NCBI GenBank assembly: GCA_019638455.1
Contig: JAHBTU010000003.1
Location: 806,001 to 870,000 of the forward strand
DNA from: Saprospiraceae bacterium
GTDB taxonomy: Bacteria; Bacteroidota; Bacteroidia; Chitinophagales; Saprospiraceae
Direction: 5' to 3'
DNA length: 64,000 bases
The notes under the pieces were generated by a model. It made no database searches and had not been told where the DNA came from. It was given only the letters and a program-made list of their open reading frames with translations. Both the position numbers and the translations under genes were made by a program. Within the stretch, counting starts at the first letter, position 1. Each line of letters begins with the position of its first letter. Shown piece after piece: positions 19,528-28,566 of this stretch.

Positions 19528-20955
19528 ATGAAACAATTCCTTACAACACTGTGCTTGGCACTGGCACTTTTGATAGTGCAACATCAAGTTTCTGCCCAAC
19601 CCAATCACGGGCTAACCATCCGTGTGCTCGCCTACAACTATCACAACCCCGAACCCGACTGGAAGGATTGGACGGATATCTTCGACACTAGGGGTAGGGG
19701 AGTGGAAATCGCCTATAATGGCCGGCTCGATGCCCGCACATGGTTGGTGGTGCCATTCAAGATGGGCACTGCAAGAGGCAAAACGCCCCCCGGTGGTTTT
19801 CCGGCACGCAACGAACTGCTGCTCAATTTGGATGCGCATGTGCAGTTCAACCTTTTCAAATACGAGAGTGTCATCAACCCTTACCTCCTAATGGGAGTCG
19901 GCTCCACTTGGAATGCGGATGCTGACAGGTTCGATCTAAACATCCCGGCCGGATTGGGTCTCAATGTCAAATTGTTGAAAGACCTCTACCTCAACGCGCA
20001 GACACAATATCGCTTTTCTATGGATAATCGCCCAGGATGGCATCATGGGGTCGGTGCCACTTTCTTTTTTGGCGGTGCGCCAGAGGCTCCTGCCGACCGC
20101 GACGGCGATGGTGTGCCAGACATCACGGACAATTGCCCCGACGTGCCGGGCTTAGCCTCGCTCATGGGCTGCCCCGACCGCGACGGCGATGGCATCGCTG
20201 ATGCCGACGACAAATGCCCCGACCAAGCGGGCTTGGCGGCATTCATGGGTTGCCCCGACCGCGACGGCGACGGCATTCCTGATGCCGAAGACGAATGCCC
20301 CGACCAAGCAGGCTTGGCGGCATTCAAGGGCTGCCCCGACACGGACGGCGACGGCATCCCCGACCACCTCGACAAATGCCCGCGCGAGGCGGGCATCGCC
20401 GCCTTGCAAGGCTGCCCAGTGCGCGACCGCGACGGCGACGGCACCCCCGACGACGAGGATATGTGCCCCGATGAATACGGCAGTCCTTTGACCAAAGGCT
20501 GCCCCGACCGCGACGGCGACGGCGTGATTGACCGCGAAGACCGCTGCCCCGACAAGCCTGGCCCAGCCAGCAACAAGGGGTGCCCGGAAATAAAAGCCGA
20601 GGATAAGGCCAAGTTGGAACGTGCGGTCAAGTTGGTACAATTCCAAACTGGCAAGGCGGTGCTGCTGCAAAGGTCTTTTGCCGTTTTGGATGAAGTGGTG
20701 GCAGTGATGAACCAGTACCCCGAGTACAGTCTCGACATCAATGGCCACACCGACAGCGTGGGCGACGACAAGATGAACCAGACCCTGTCCGAGCGCCGCG
20801 CCAAGACTTGCTACGACTATCTCATTAGCAAAGGCATACCGGCCTCGCGCATGACGCATCAGGGCTTCGGCGAAACCAAGCCCAAAGCCAGCAACGATAC
20901 TGCCGCAGGCCGCGAGCAGAATCGCCGCGTGGAGTTCGACCTATACGTCAAATAA
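19528..20955 (+). CDS. OmpA-family outer-membrane protein with TSP3 repeats
   Basis: 475 residues. Signal peptide (1-23, ending SAQ), an N-terminal eight-stranded barrel-like domain (about 25-190), seven calcium-binding thrombospondin type 3 repeats of the form DRDGDGxxDxxDxCP (about 195-360), and a C-terminal OmpA domain (about 370-475) with the peptidoglycan-binding motif NGHTDSVGDDKMNQTLSERRA. It should anchor the outer membrane to peptidoglycan, with the acidic repeats as a calcium-stiffened stalk. The gene at 21142 is a paralogue with fewer repeats. Its own promoter and terminator (20989-21031) indicate monocistronic transcription. Confidence 0.93.
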   Translation: MKQFLTTLCLALALLIVQHQVSAQPNHGLTIRVLAYNYHNPEPDWKDWTDIFDTRGRGVEIAYNGRLDARTWLVVPFKMGTARGKTPPGGFPARNELLLNLDAHVQFNLFKYESVINPYLLMGVGSTWNADADRFDLNIPAGLGLNVKLLKDLYLNAQTQYRFSMDNRPGWHHGVGATFFFGGAPEAPADRDGDGVPDITDNCPDVPGLASLMGCPDRDGDGIADADDKCPDQAGLAAFMGCPDRDGDGIPDAEDECPDQAGLAAFKGCPDTDGDGIPDHLDKCPREAGIAALQGCPVRDRDGDGTPDDEDMCPDEYGSPLTKGCPDRDGDGVIDREDRCPDKPGPASNKGCPEIKAEDKAKLERAVKLVQFQTGKAVLLQRSFAVLDEVVAVMNQYPEYSLDINGHTDSVGDDKMNQTLSERRAKTCYDYLISKGIPASRMTHQGFGETKPKASNDTAAGREQNRRVEFDLYVK

Positions 20956-20988
20956 TGCGTCAGCCATCGGGCTGTCCTTTTTATCCAG

Positions 20989-21031
20989 ACATGAGCCATC
21001 CCGAATATTCGGCGGTGGCTCATGTTTTTTT
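20989..21031 (+). terminator. Rho-independent terminator after the first OmpA gene
   Basis: ACATGAGCCA and TGGCTCATGT pair around a loop that itself contains the palindrome CCGAATATTCGG; seven or eight T residues follow. It lies 33 bases after the stop codon. Confidence 0.9.
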
Positions 21032-21069
21032 GAAATAAATCATTGGCAAAAAAACCTCAACGAGTATGT

Positions 21070-21098
21070 TTTGTTAAGTGCGGGAATGTGTACTTTCA
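21070..21098 (+). promoter_or_regulatory. Probable promoter for the second OmpA gene
   Basis: TTTG at 21070-21073, 17 bases, then TACTTTCA at 21091-21098, a near match to TAnnTTTG. The start codon at 21142 is 43 bases downstream. Confidence 0.45.
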
Positions 21099-21141
21099 CG
21101 CAGTTTTTAAAATATCATTCAACAAAACAAAATTATTGCCA

Positions 21142-22293
21142 ATGAAAAAGTTTTCTTTCTCGCTTCTGGCAGCATCATGTTTGCTGCTCTGCTATCAAGA
21201 TTTGGTAGCCCAACCACTACACGGTCTCACTGCCCGCTACAACTTCTACAACTATGTGTCGCCTCAATTGAGAGACCGAAAATTCGCCGACATCTGGGGC
21301 GATATTGACGGCGGCGGTGTCGAGTTGGCGTACCAATGGTGCTTTGCGCCGCAAACCTTTCTTGTGATTCCGGTCAAGTATGGCAGCGCCCGCATCCCGC
21401 CCAGCACGGTCAACCCGGGTGTCAACCACAAGTTGTTCAACTTGGACGCCTTGCTGCAATACGAGCTTTTCCGGCACGAAAACCTCATCAATCCTTACTT
21501 CCACTTTGGGGTAGGCACCACTTTCGATTTTGATGCCGATAAGGACAGGGTCTTCCGCGAGCGGGTGGACAAAAGGGATTTGGATTTCAACATCCCCTTG
21601 GGCATAGGCCTGAACATTCGGCTGACGCGCAACATTGACCTCAGCGCCCAGACACAGTTTCGCCCCTCCATTCGCGGGCGCGAAGGCTGGCACCACGGAG
21701 TGGGGCTCACTTATTACTGGGGACCCGAACGGGATGAAGACGGTATGCTGAGCAAGGTCAACGACCGCGACGGCGACGGCGTGGTGGACAGGTTCGACCG
21801 CTGCCCCGATGTGCCGGGGTTGGCCAGCCTCAACGGGTGCCCTGACCGCGACGGCGATGGCATCGCAGATGACGAGGACCGCTGTCCCGATGTGGTCGGC
21901 ACTGCTGCGAACAAGGGCTGTCCCGAGCTTGCCCAGATTGACAAGGATGTGCTCATTCGCGCCGTGCGTGCCGTCCAGTTTGAAACCGCCCAAGCCACTC
22001 TCTTGCCAGAGTCCCTTCCCGTGCTCGACGAAATTGCCTCGCTCATGCAGCGCTACCCGGCATATAGCCTTCGCATAGAAGGCCACACGGACGATGTGGG
22101 CGACGACAAGATGAATCTCGACCTTTCCAAGCGCCGCGCCAAAACCTGCTACGACTACCTCGTGAGCAAGGGTGTCAGCGCCGGCCGGATGAGTCACGAC
22201 GGCTTTGGCGAGACCCGCCCGATTGCCACCAACAGCACACCCGAAGGCCGGGAGCAAAACCGTCGCGTGGAGTTTGAGCTGTTCGTGAGATAG
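21142..22293 (+). CDS. OmpA-family outer-membrane protein, short-stalk paralogue
   Basis: 383 residues with the same plan as the gene at 19528: signal peptide (1-22, ending LVAQ), barrel-like domain, TSP3 repeats (only two clear copies, DRDGDGVVD and DRDGDGIAD) and an OmpA domain with EGHTDDVGDDKMNLDLSKRRA. The two C-terminal domains are very similar, so the pair arose by tandem duplication followed by loss or gain of stalk repeats. The ATG at 21142 starts a standard signal peptide; the longer frame from 21043 crosses the promoter. A strong terminator follows at 22334. Confidence 0.93.
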   Translation: MKKFSFSLLAASCLLLCYQDLVAQPLHGLTARYNFYNYVSPQLRDRKFADIWGDIDGGGVELAYQWCFAPQTFLVIPVKYGSARIPPSTVNPGVNHKLFNLDALLQYELFRHENLINPYFHFGVGTTFDFDADKDRVFRERVDKRDLDFNIPLGIGLNIRLTRNIDLSAQTQFRPSIRGREGWHHGVGLTYYWGPERDEDGMLSKVNDRDGDGVVDRFDRCPDVPGLASLNGCPDRDGDGIADDEDRCPDVVGTAANKGCPELAQIDKDVLIRAVRAVQFETAQATLLPESLPVLDEIASLMQRYPAYSLRIEGHTDDVGDDKMNLDLSKRRAKTCYDYLVSKGVSAGRMSHDGFGETRPIATNSTPEGREQNRRVEFELFVR

Positions 22294-22333
22294 GGTGAAA
22301 AGCCGATAAGGCGAGCCTTTTTCTCAAAATACA

Positions 22334-22370
22334 ATTGCCTTCGTTTCGCGTGAAACGAAGGCAATTTTTG
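22334..22370 (+). terminator. Rho-independent terminator after the second OmpA gene
   Basis: ATTGCCTTCGTTTC - GCGT - GAAACGAAGGCAAT is a perfect 14-base stem with a four-base loop, followed by TTTTG. Confidence 0.93.
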
Positions 22371-22395
22371 TTTGAAAAACACCGTGAGGCGTTTG

Positions 22396-22530
22396 TCACC
22401 TGACATAGATAAAATACATCAGCAACATCAAAGCTACTGTGGCTAAGGCGACCACGATGAGAAACTTGCGATTTTCCTCGCGGTCTTTGGCGGTGACTTT
22501 TTGCTTTGGCTGTCTATTCTTTGTTGCCAT
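22396..22530 (-). CDS. Small single-helix membrane protein
   Basis: 44 residues starting MATKNRQPKQKVTAKDREENRKF, a highly charged cytoplasmic part, followed by a hydrophobic helix (about residues 24-42) and ending YFIYVR. The arrangement (basic N-terminus, one helix, short tail) suits a tail-anchored inner-membrane miniprotein. No family was recognised. It is encoded downstream of the peptide transporter on the same strand, 118 bases away, and converges on the OmpA gene terminator. An ATG with no competing start supports the call. Confidence 0.6.
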   Translation of the reverse strand: MATKNRQPKQKVTAKDREENRKFLIVVALATVALMLLMYFIYVR

Positions 22531-22597
22531 GACCGATGATTAGATTGTAGGTTGATGATTGAAATTGAAAAACGACGCTCTGCGTGAGGTTGTTTAT

Positions 22598-22630
22598 ATT
22601 CATTTCACGGAATCGGAAGGTGAAATGAAT
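22598..22630. other. Perfect inverted repeat downstream of the peptide transporter
   Basis: ATTCATTTCAC and GTGAAATGAAT, 11 bases each, separated by 11. It lies between the transporter stop (22649) and the small membrane protein start (22530), both on the minus strand. No T-run follows, so it may be a weak terminator or an operator for the small gene. Confidence 0.5.
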
Positions 22631-22648
22631 TCAAACAAACTTTAAGAA

Positions 22649-24289
22649 TCAGGTCAATCCTTTTTCTCGGAAAATTCGATTGAGCCAGCGCAGCATGGCA
22701 AACAGCGCCATTGCCGCGCCCGACAGCAGGGCAAAGTTAACCCAAAAGAAATTGGCTTTGTCGTCATATTGGTCCCAAAGTGAGGCTAGTACGCCGCTCA
22801 ATTTGTTGCCGATGGAAGTGGCCAATTGCCAGCCGCCCATCATCAGCCCGGTGATGTGGCGCGGCGCCATTTTCGACACCATCGAAAGCCCCATCGGGCT
22901 AAGACAGAGCTCGCCCACCGTGATGACCCCATAAGCAGCGATGAGCCACCAAGCGGATGCTTTCACCGCTCCATTGTGGGCAGCATAGACCGCCCACACG
23001 GTGACGAGGGTGCTCAATGCGGAAATGACCAAGCCCCAGCCGATTTTGGCCGGGGTGGTTGGTTCTTTGCCTCGGCGGCGGAGCCAAGCAAAAAATCCGA
23101 TGAGCAACGGCGTGAAAATCACCACGAAGAATGGATTGACAGATTGGTAGAGCTCCGTGGAGATGAGCGAGACACTTCCGCCGTCAGGCGGGCGCTTGGC
23201 TTCCGGCACGTTCAGGAAGTAGGGGTCGAATGTGGCGATTTTCACAATATTGCCAGCCGAGTCGCGGGTGGTGCGGAATTGCTCGTCGTATTTTGGGTAA
23301 AGCCCTTCTTCCATCGAGACCACTTGCGCCATTTTGAGGCTTTCTGCTGGCTTGGCCATCCATGTGGGCATTTCGCGGTCGGTGTAAAATTCGGCCCAAG
23401 TGGTGAGAGCGGTGCCGTTTTGTTTGAAAATAGCCCAAAAAATGATGACGATGGCATAAATAGACAGCAGCACCTTGATGCGCGGCTTGTCTTCCGGCGC
23501 AGCTTTCATCAGAATCCAAAGATAAAAACCTACTACGGGAATGCTGCCAAACAAAAAGGCGTCGGTAGAATCAGAGCCAAAAATGTTGCCCGGAATCATC
23601 CAGCCCAACACGCCCGCCACGATGGCCGGAAACAGCACCGACGACAACATCTGCCCGACACCAGCCTCGCCCGCCACAGGCGCTTTGCGCACGTCGGCGT
23701 GGGCATAGTGCCTCATCCCGACGAGGAACACCACGACGCCAATGAACATGCCCACCCCTGCGGCGGCAAAAGCCGCGCCCCAGCCGATGTTGTGTCGCAG
23801 CCATGCCGCGAAGAAGTTGCAGATGAGCGCCCCGATGTTGATGCCCATGTAAAAGATATTGTAGCCAGTATCTTTTAGGTGCTTGTACCGTTCCTCGTTG
23901 TAAAGATTGCCAAGCAGCACGGAGATATTGGGTTTGAAAAAACCATTGCCCAAAATCATGACACCCAACGAGGCATAGAACGAAAACAGGTTGTTCGGAA
24001 TGGCCAGCATCAGGTATCCGATGCCCATGAGCACGCCCCCCAGGATGATGCTGCGCCGATAGCCCAAAAGTTTGTCGGCCACAAGCCCGCCTATGAAAGG
24101 GGTGAGATAGACCAATGCGATGAAGGTGCCGTACACGTCGGAGCCCATGGAGCGGTCAAAAGCCAAGCCGCCTTTTTGGGTGTCTGTCATGTAGAGCAAA
24201 AAGATGCCTATCATGAGGTAATAGCCGAAGCGTTCCCACATTTCGGTGAAAAAAAGGAAGGGTAAACCAGATGGGTGTTTCTTGAACAT
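22649..24289 (-). CDS. Proton-dependent oligopeptide transporter (POT/PTR2)
   Basis: 546-residue inner-membrane transporter of the POT branch of the major facilitator superfamily, which imports di- and tripeptides with protons. It carries FTEMWERFGYYLMIGIFLLYM near the N-terminus (the ExxERFxYY motif that binds protons), FYMGINIGALICNFFAAWL (PTR2 signature) and about 14 predicted helices, with a large insert between helices (about 335-410). The ATG at 24289 (MFKKHPSG) is preferred over a GTG at 24310. Length is typical for Bacteroidota POT proteins. Confidence 0.93.
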   Translation of the reverse strand: MFKKHPSGLPFLFFTEMWERFGYYLMIGIFLLYMTDTQKGGLAFDRSMGSDVYGTFIALVYLTPFIGGLVADKLLGYRRSIILGGVLMGIGYLMLAIPNNLFSFYASLGVMILGNGFFKPNISVLLGNLYNEERYKHLKDTGYNIFYMGINIGALICNFFAAWLRHNIGWGAAFAAAGVGMFIGVVVFLVGMRHYAHADVRKAPVAGEAGVGQMLSSVLFPAIVAGVLGWMIPGNIFGSDSTDAFLFGSIPVVGFYLWILMKAAPEDKPRIKVLLSIYAIVIIFWAIFKQNGTALTTWAEFYTDREMPTWMAKPAESLKMAQVVSMEEGLYPKYDEQFRTTRDSAGNIVKIATFDPYFLNVPEAKRPPDGGSVSLISTELYQSVNPFFVVIFTPLLIGFFAWLRRRGKEPTTPAKIGWGLVISALSTLVTVWAVYAAHNGAVKASAWWLIAAYGVITVGELCLSPMGLSMVSKMAPRHITGLMMGGWQLATSIGNKLSGVLASLWDQYDDKANFFWVNFALLSGAAMALFAMLRWLNRIFREKGLT

Positions 24290-24367
24290 GAGATGGATGA
24301 TTGGCTGCACACAGCGGAATGGGGAGAGTACATCGCATCTGAGTGCCGTTTATGTTTCGGGCAAATG

Positions 24368-24424
24368 TATACCTTGATTCGTCAAGATTTATCAGATACT
24401 CTTGATTGCTCTCCCTGATTTTTA
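24368..24424 (-). repeat. TATAC-ended dispersed repeat, partial copy 4
   Basis: TATACCTTGATTCGTCAAGATTTATCAG and CTCTTGATTGCTCTCCCTGATTTT match the right half of the family (compare 5546-5650, read in reverse). The left half is missing. It lies in the 330-base gap between the peptide transporter and the secreted protein at 24620; the rest of that gap shows nothing recognisable. Confidence 0.7.
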
Positions 24425-24619
24425 ATGAATCGCGCGAATGAGGGGTTCATCCGTGCTGAAGACTTGACGACGCGAAGTATGGGTATAAAATCAAACCATG
24501 CGAGATGCCTTGACCGAACTTTCCAAAACTTGTGCGTTTTCGAGCGCGTTTCGTTGTGTGGGAACATATCTTTGCCGCTCGTTGCACATTCAAAATTTAT
24601 CGAAATCCTTTTTTTGGAA

Positions 24620-25078
24620 ATGTTGAAGAAAATTTTGCTTATAGGCTTGAGTGTCTTTTTTGTGAGCCAAATTGCCCTTGCACAGCAACCGGTTGAAAAA
24701 ACCGACTCCACCTCGGTGGAAGGGCCTTCGATGGCTGCTCCCGTGGAGCCTATTGCCGATAGCATCCTCGTGACCGTCGTGCTGAAGCACCAACAAGACA
24801 AAAATTTGTCAGAGATACGCCGCATACTGGAAGCCCAGGGGTTTTGGGACATTTTTCCGCCGCAGGATGCCCGCGTGTTGTCGTGGACCATCGCTATGAA
24901 TCTCGGCCATGTCATTTTGCTAAAAATACCCGCCGGGTCGGAGCGTCGGCTCAATCTTTCCCTCGAGAACGGCGCTTGGGGCGCATTCAACACGGAGGTC
25001 TATCTGACTTACGACTACAAGCCTGTGTGGGAAAACTACGTCGAGCGGCGGGAGGAAGCCAAGGCGGACAGGCATTGA
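24620..25078 (+). CDS. Secreted protein of unknown function
   Basis: 152 residues with a signal peptide (1-22, ending ALAQQ). The mature part contains TVVLKHQQDKNLSEIRRILEAQGFWDIFPPQDARVLSW, which resembles a short alpha-beta fold, and ends in a charged tail. No family was recognised. The frame is open upstream to 24425, but that part overlaps the repeat and lacks a signal sequence, so the ATG at 24620 is preferred. It converges on the GWxTD gene with 12 bases between the stop codons. Confidence 0.6.
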   Translation: MLKKILLIGLSVFFVSQIALAQQPVEKTDSTSVEGPSMAAPVEPIADSILVTVVLKHQQDKNLSEIRRILEAQGFWDIFPPQDARVLSWTIAMNLGHVILLKIPAGSERRLNLSLENGAWGAFNTEVYLTYDYKPVWENYVERREEAKADRH

Positions 25079-25090
25079 CCCCCCATTTCA

Positions 25091-26548
25091 TCAGAAATCC
25101 TGAAAATACTGTCGTGCGTTGCGGCCCAGGTTGCGTTGGGTGCCGGTGGCATCATGGTAGTTGCCATCTTCCACATACTCGGTGGAGTTGCGCGAGTAAA
25201 GCACCCGTTCCCAGCGTGGGTTGCTGATTTCGCCGCGAGCGGTGGAGTGCAGCAGCAGATAGTCCTCACCCGCCAACGAGGGGTTGTAGAACAGGAATTT
25301 CACGTTGTTCTGTTGGGTTTTGGGGAATTTGTAATAGACCCAGATTTCGTAAGGCACCGCGCCGGGTTCGTTCTCGACCGTCACGAGGTCGTCGGGCCGA
25401 CCGAAGCGCAGGAAGGTGCGCCCCCGGTCCGTCTCAAAACCGTATCGGAACCCGCTCCTGAATTTTTTATCCACCGCTGCCGCCAATTCCAAAAATTTCT
25501 TGTAAGCCTGTTCGGGGTTGTTGGGGTCTTCGCGCATGAAATGGCGGAAGAGGTAAAAACGCATTTTGCTTAGGTCGCCGCCTTGCAAGATGTTTTTGAG
25601 CATCTCCGGCTCTTCGCCAATGGCATAAGCGGAGACGGCCCGCAGGCCATAGCGCAAGGCTGCTTCGTCCATCTGCTGCACGAACTGCTGCTGGACGAAT
25701 TCTTCGGTCAATTCTTTTTCGGGCATCTCGAGCAGTGGGTTGCTGCGTTGGAAGGCCACTTTTCGAGTAGCGAGCAGTTCGTTGGCTGCGTTGCGGACCT
25801 CGACGGTGAGGAAATAGTTGCCGCTTTCGAGTTTGCTGATGTCCATTTGCACGAGCACGGCATCAATAGGCGAGGGTTTTTTTCGCTGGTGGCCGATGGA
25901 GATGAGGTTGGTGACATCGTTGCCCTTTTCTTGCTCGATAAAGTAGCGGACGAGGTAGGCCGGGTCTTGGATGTCTTTATTCGAGTGATAAATTTCGGCG
26001 TAAAATGCGAGCAACTTGGAACCTTGGTCGTAAAAGAGGAAAGGCAGGGGTTCCAGAAAGAAGCCGTTTTTGGTGAAAGGATTGTCCGTATCGTCGCGCC
26101 GGAAACCGCGCAGCAGCTGCACCTCCGAAAGATGGATTTGTGTCCCCACCGCCACTTTCAGGGGGCGTTTGAAAAGCGCCTTGTTCTCCGAGTCGTTGAC
26201 ATCCACGAAAGATATTTCGAGCAAATAATCGCCATTGGGCAGCGACATCCGCTTCACATCGAGCAATGCCTGCGGAAAATCCACCAAGGGGCTGTTCAGC
26301 ACATACTTGTCAAATTTGACGGTCTCGTCGCCTTGTTTCACCAAAATCAAGACCTCCACGCTTGCCTGAAGCATCGTGCTGTCAACGTGCCGGTACATCA
26401 CCGAGGCGGCGGCTATTTCGATGTTGATTTCAAGATATGGTTTTTCAGGCGTGGCATACACGGCGTAAGAAACGCCTGCGTCGAGCGCGTGGGCGAGCTG
26501 CGAAACAAGCATCAAAGCCAGCGCAAGGAGTGCGGATTTCATTTTCAT
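25091..26548 (-). CDS. GWxTD domain-containing exported protein
   Basis: 485 residues with a signal peptide (ending AHAL). The C-terminal about 120 residues match the GWxTD domain: a FETDRGRTFLRFGRPDD segment (the family's TDRG...GxPD core), EIWVYYKFP and FLFYNPSL. The N-terminal half is beta-rich. GWxTD proteins are widespread in Bacteroidota and Acidobacteria and their role is unknown. The ATG at 26548 starts the signal peptide; the upstream extension is not protein-like. It is divergent from the peroxidase leader, with a perfect palindrome at 26654-26673 between them. Confidence 0.8.
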   Translation of the reverse strand: MKMKSALLALALMLVSQLAHALDAGVSYAVYATPEKPYLEINIEIAAASVMYRHVDSTMLQASVEVLILVKQGDETVKFDKYVLNSPLVDFPQALLDVKRMSLPNGDYLLEISFVDVNDSENKALFKRPLKVAVGTQIHLSEVQLLRGFRRDDTDNPFTKNGFFLEPLPFLFYDQGSKLLAFYAEIYHSNKDIQDPAYLVRYFIEQEKGNDVTNLISIGHQRKKPSPIDAVLVQMDISKLESGNYFLTVEVRNAANELLATRKVAFQRSNPLLEMPEKELTEEFVQQQFVQQMDEAALRYGLRAVSAYAIGEEPEMLKNILQGGDLSKMRFYLFRHFMREDPNNPEQAYKKFLELAAAVDKKFRSGFRYGFETDRGRTFLRFGRPDDLVTVENEPGAVPYEIWVYYKFPKTQQNNVKFLFYNPSLAGEDYLLLHSTARGEISNPRWERVLYSRNSTEYVEDGNYHDATGTQRNLGRNARQYFQDF

Positions 26549-26653
26549 GGCAAAAGTGCTTAAATATGAGTAGTAGGCCTGTTTCGTTTGTGTTTTGTTA
26601 GGTTTTTTAAAATTGGGCAAGCGACAAAATTGCGCGGAAAAAAAATTGCCGAC

Positions 26654-26673
26654 AATATATCTTTCGATATATT
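26654..26673. promoter_or_regulatory. Operator-like palindrome between divergent genes
   Basis: AATATATC-TTTC-GATATATT, perfect 8-base arms with a 4-base spacer. It lies about 106 bases before the GWxTD start and 20 bases before the TACTTTTG box of the peroxidase leader, where a regulator could act on both promoters. Confidence 0.55.
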
Positions 26674-26693
26674 CTGCCAAAGATGAGTTAAAT

Positions 26694-26701
26694 TACTTTT
26701 G
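26694..26701 (+). promoter_or_regulatory. TACTTTTG promoter box of the peroxidase leader
   Basis: TACTTTTG matches the Bacteroidota -7 consensus TAnnTTTG. A clear TTG at -33 is not present (TTCTG at 26672-26676 is close and slightly near), so the promoter may depend on an activator. Transcription would start near 26708. Confidence 0.5.
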
Positions 26702-26707
26702 TGTCGT

Positions 26708-26900
26708 CAAGCCTCCGGCTAAGCCCCTCAAAGTTAGTGTGCCCTGTATGATTTCATAAAAAAAAATGAAGGCCATCCCATCTGGGACTAACCCCAAAAA
26801 ACATGAAACACTTGATGCCGTGAAGCAGTCCTTCAAAAAACCAAACTTCTGCGTCAACCCTCCGGTCGCTTCCACCCGTATGGCCGGAGGGGGTTTTTTT
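26708..26900 (+). ncRNA. Structured leader or small RNA with terminator before the peroxidase
   Basis: About 190 bases from the predicted start to a strong terminator. Visible stems are TTCAT/ATGAA around an A-run, TCCCA/TGGGA, and a terminator AACCCTCCGG / CCGGAGGGGGTT at 26856-26895 followed by seven T residues. A 49-codon frame (26766-26915) runs through the terminator, so a leader peptide with attenuation is possible; an independent small RNA is the alternative. No known riboswitch class was recognised. Confidence 0.5.
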
Positions 26901-26930
26901 AATCAATTCATCTGAACAAAAGTATTAGCG

Positions 26931-28487
26931 ATGACAATCGAAAACTCTCAAGGTCACGGCTCTGGGGTTACGGAACAAATCCCCGACTATGACCCCTATC
27001 GGCAACCCGCTTTTCGGTTTGCCCACATAGGGAAAAGCACTCCCTCGCTCACGCCCACCCAATTGGAAGCTATTGCTAAATCCATGCGCGCAGAGCCGCA
27101 AAACGTGGGAGCCATTGCCACGAAGGACAATGATAAAATAGCGGCTGGCTTCACCTACTTTGGTCAATTTTTGGCACACGATATTACGATTAGCCGACAC
27201 AGTGGCGACGAATCGCCCGCCCTGCGCCTCCAATCGCTTTACGGTCATGGGCCGGGCGCCATGCCATACCTATACGCTTACTATGGAACCGATTTTAACG
27301 ACCCGGCCATGCGTTCGTTGCACCACGAGGAAAGCGCAAATTATCCCATTTTCAGAGGTGTCAAATTGTATATCGAGTCCGTCGGCGGCGACCAATACGA
27401 CATCCGCCGCCTCTACACCAGCCAAGTGCCGCTCATGGCTGACACCCGCAACGACCAAAATTTCTTGCTTTTGCAATTGCATTGCGCGTTCATCCGATTC
27501 CACAACGCGGTGGCGGATTGGCTCAATTTCAAGAGACCTGCGCTCACAGGCGAGGCGCTTTTTAGCGAGACGCGCAAATTGGTCACCTGGTGCTATCACC
27601 GCATCATCGTGGAAGAGTATCTGAAGCCCCTGATGTACGAGGGGGCGCTTGTGGACAGACTGGCCTACCCCGACCATTTTCTGCTCTTCAAGCCTGATGA
27701 AGAACCACGCATGATGCCCGAGTTCAGCCGTGCCGCCTTGCGCATCGGCCACAGCCAAGTGCAAGATGTTTACACGCTCAATCGCGCCAAAGAGCGCCGC
27801 CGGATTTTTGGGCGGCAGTCTGCTCGCAACAACAGCCTCCGCGAAAAAGACTTGCGTGGCTTCACCAAATATCCATTCATCAATTTCGAGTGGCCCCTGT
27901 TTTTCGATATGCCCGAGCAGCCACTTGCCCAGCCCAGCTCGGCCATTGACCACACCATCGCTGACCCGCTCAATGCGCTCATCTTTTTGAAAAACAGACC
28001 CGCCCTTGCGCGAATCAACATAGCGCGTTCGGAAGCATTGCCGACGGGTCATGCCTTTGCTTCCGTGCTTTATCCGTTGGTGAACGAAAAAACCGGGGCC
28101 TATCACACCCTGCTGACCGACGATGAGGTGCGACTCGCCTTGGGCGTGGAAGTGAAAGCCGATGCGTTGCCGCTATGGCTCTACATATTGCTGGAAGCCG
28201 AAGTCAAATATGGCGGTCAAAATCTGGGCGTATTGGGGAGCCATATCGTGGCGGAGCAAATTATGTGGGTGCTGGCGCATGAGCCACATTCATATTTGAA
28301 ACATGAAACGCCCCACGTTCAGAAAAACAATAAGGATATTCAGATAGACCACGACGGGCTGAGCGCCAAATTCAAGCATATCACAATGGCAGGGTTGATT
28401 CAGTTTCCCAAAGAAATGAGGCGGGACATCCAACAGGATTTTAACCAAAGAATTTTTCATGCTGGCGGGAGAGGAACAACTGGATAA
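26931..28487 (+). CDS. Animal-type haem peroxidase
   Basis: 518 residues of the animal haem peroxidase family (relatives of myeloperoxidase and cyclooxygenase), which use H2O2 to oxidise halides or organic substrates. The distal histidine lies in FGQFLAHD (His83), the catalytic arginine block is ADTRNDQNFLLLQLH (170-184), and the proximal haem histidine is in ALRIGHSQVQDVY (His274). The C-terminal YGGQNLGVLGSHIVAEQIMW fits bacterial members. There is no signal peptide, so it may be cytoplasmic or exported by another route. It follows the structured leader and heads a run of four same-strand genes ending in a two-component system. Confidence 0.88.
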   Translation: MTIENSQGHGSGVTEQIPDYDPYRQPAFRFAHIGKSTPSLTPTQLEAIAKSMRAEPQNVGAIATKDNDKIAAGFTYFGQFLAHDITISRHSGDESPALRLQSLYGHGPGAMPYLYAYYGTDFNDPAMRSLHHEESANYPIFRGVKLYIESVGGDQYDIRRLYTSQVPLMADTRNDQNFLLLQLHCAFIRFHNAVADWLNFKRPALTGEALFSETRKLVTWCYHRIIVEEYLKPLMYEGALVDRLAYPDHFLLFKPDEEPRMMPEFSRAALRIGHSQVQDVYTLNRAKERRRIFGRQSARNNSLREKDLRGFTKYPFINFEWPLFFDMPEQPLAQPSSAIDHTIADPLNALIFLKNRPALARINIARSEALPTGHAFASVLYPLVNEKTGAYHTLLTDDEVRLALGVEVKADALPLWLYILLEAEVKYGGQNLGVLGSHIVAEQIMWVLAHEPHSYLKHETPHVQKNNKDIQIDHDGLSAKFKHITMAGLIQFPKEMRRDIQQDFNQRIFHAGGRGTTG

Positions 28488-28566
28488 TGAGGAAAGGGCA
28501 GCGATGCCTTCACCCTCACCAACAACATCCCATTTCAATCATTCTTCTATCTCAAACAATTCAATT

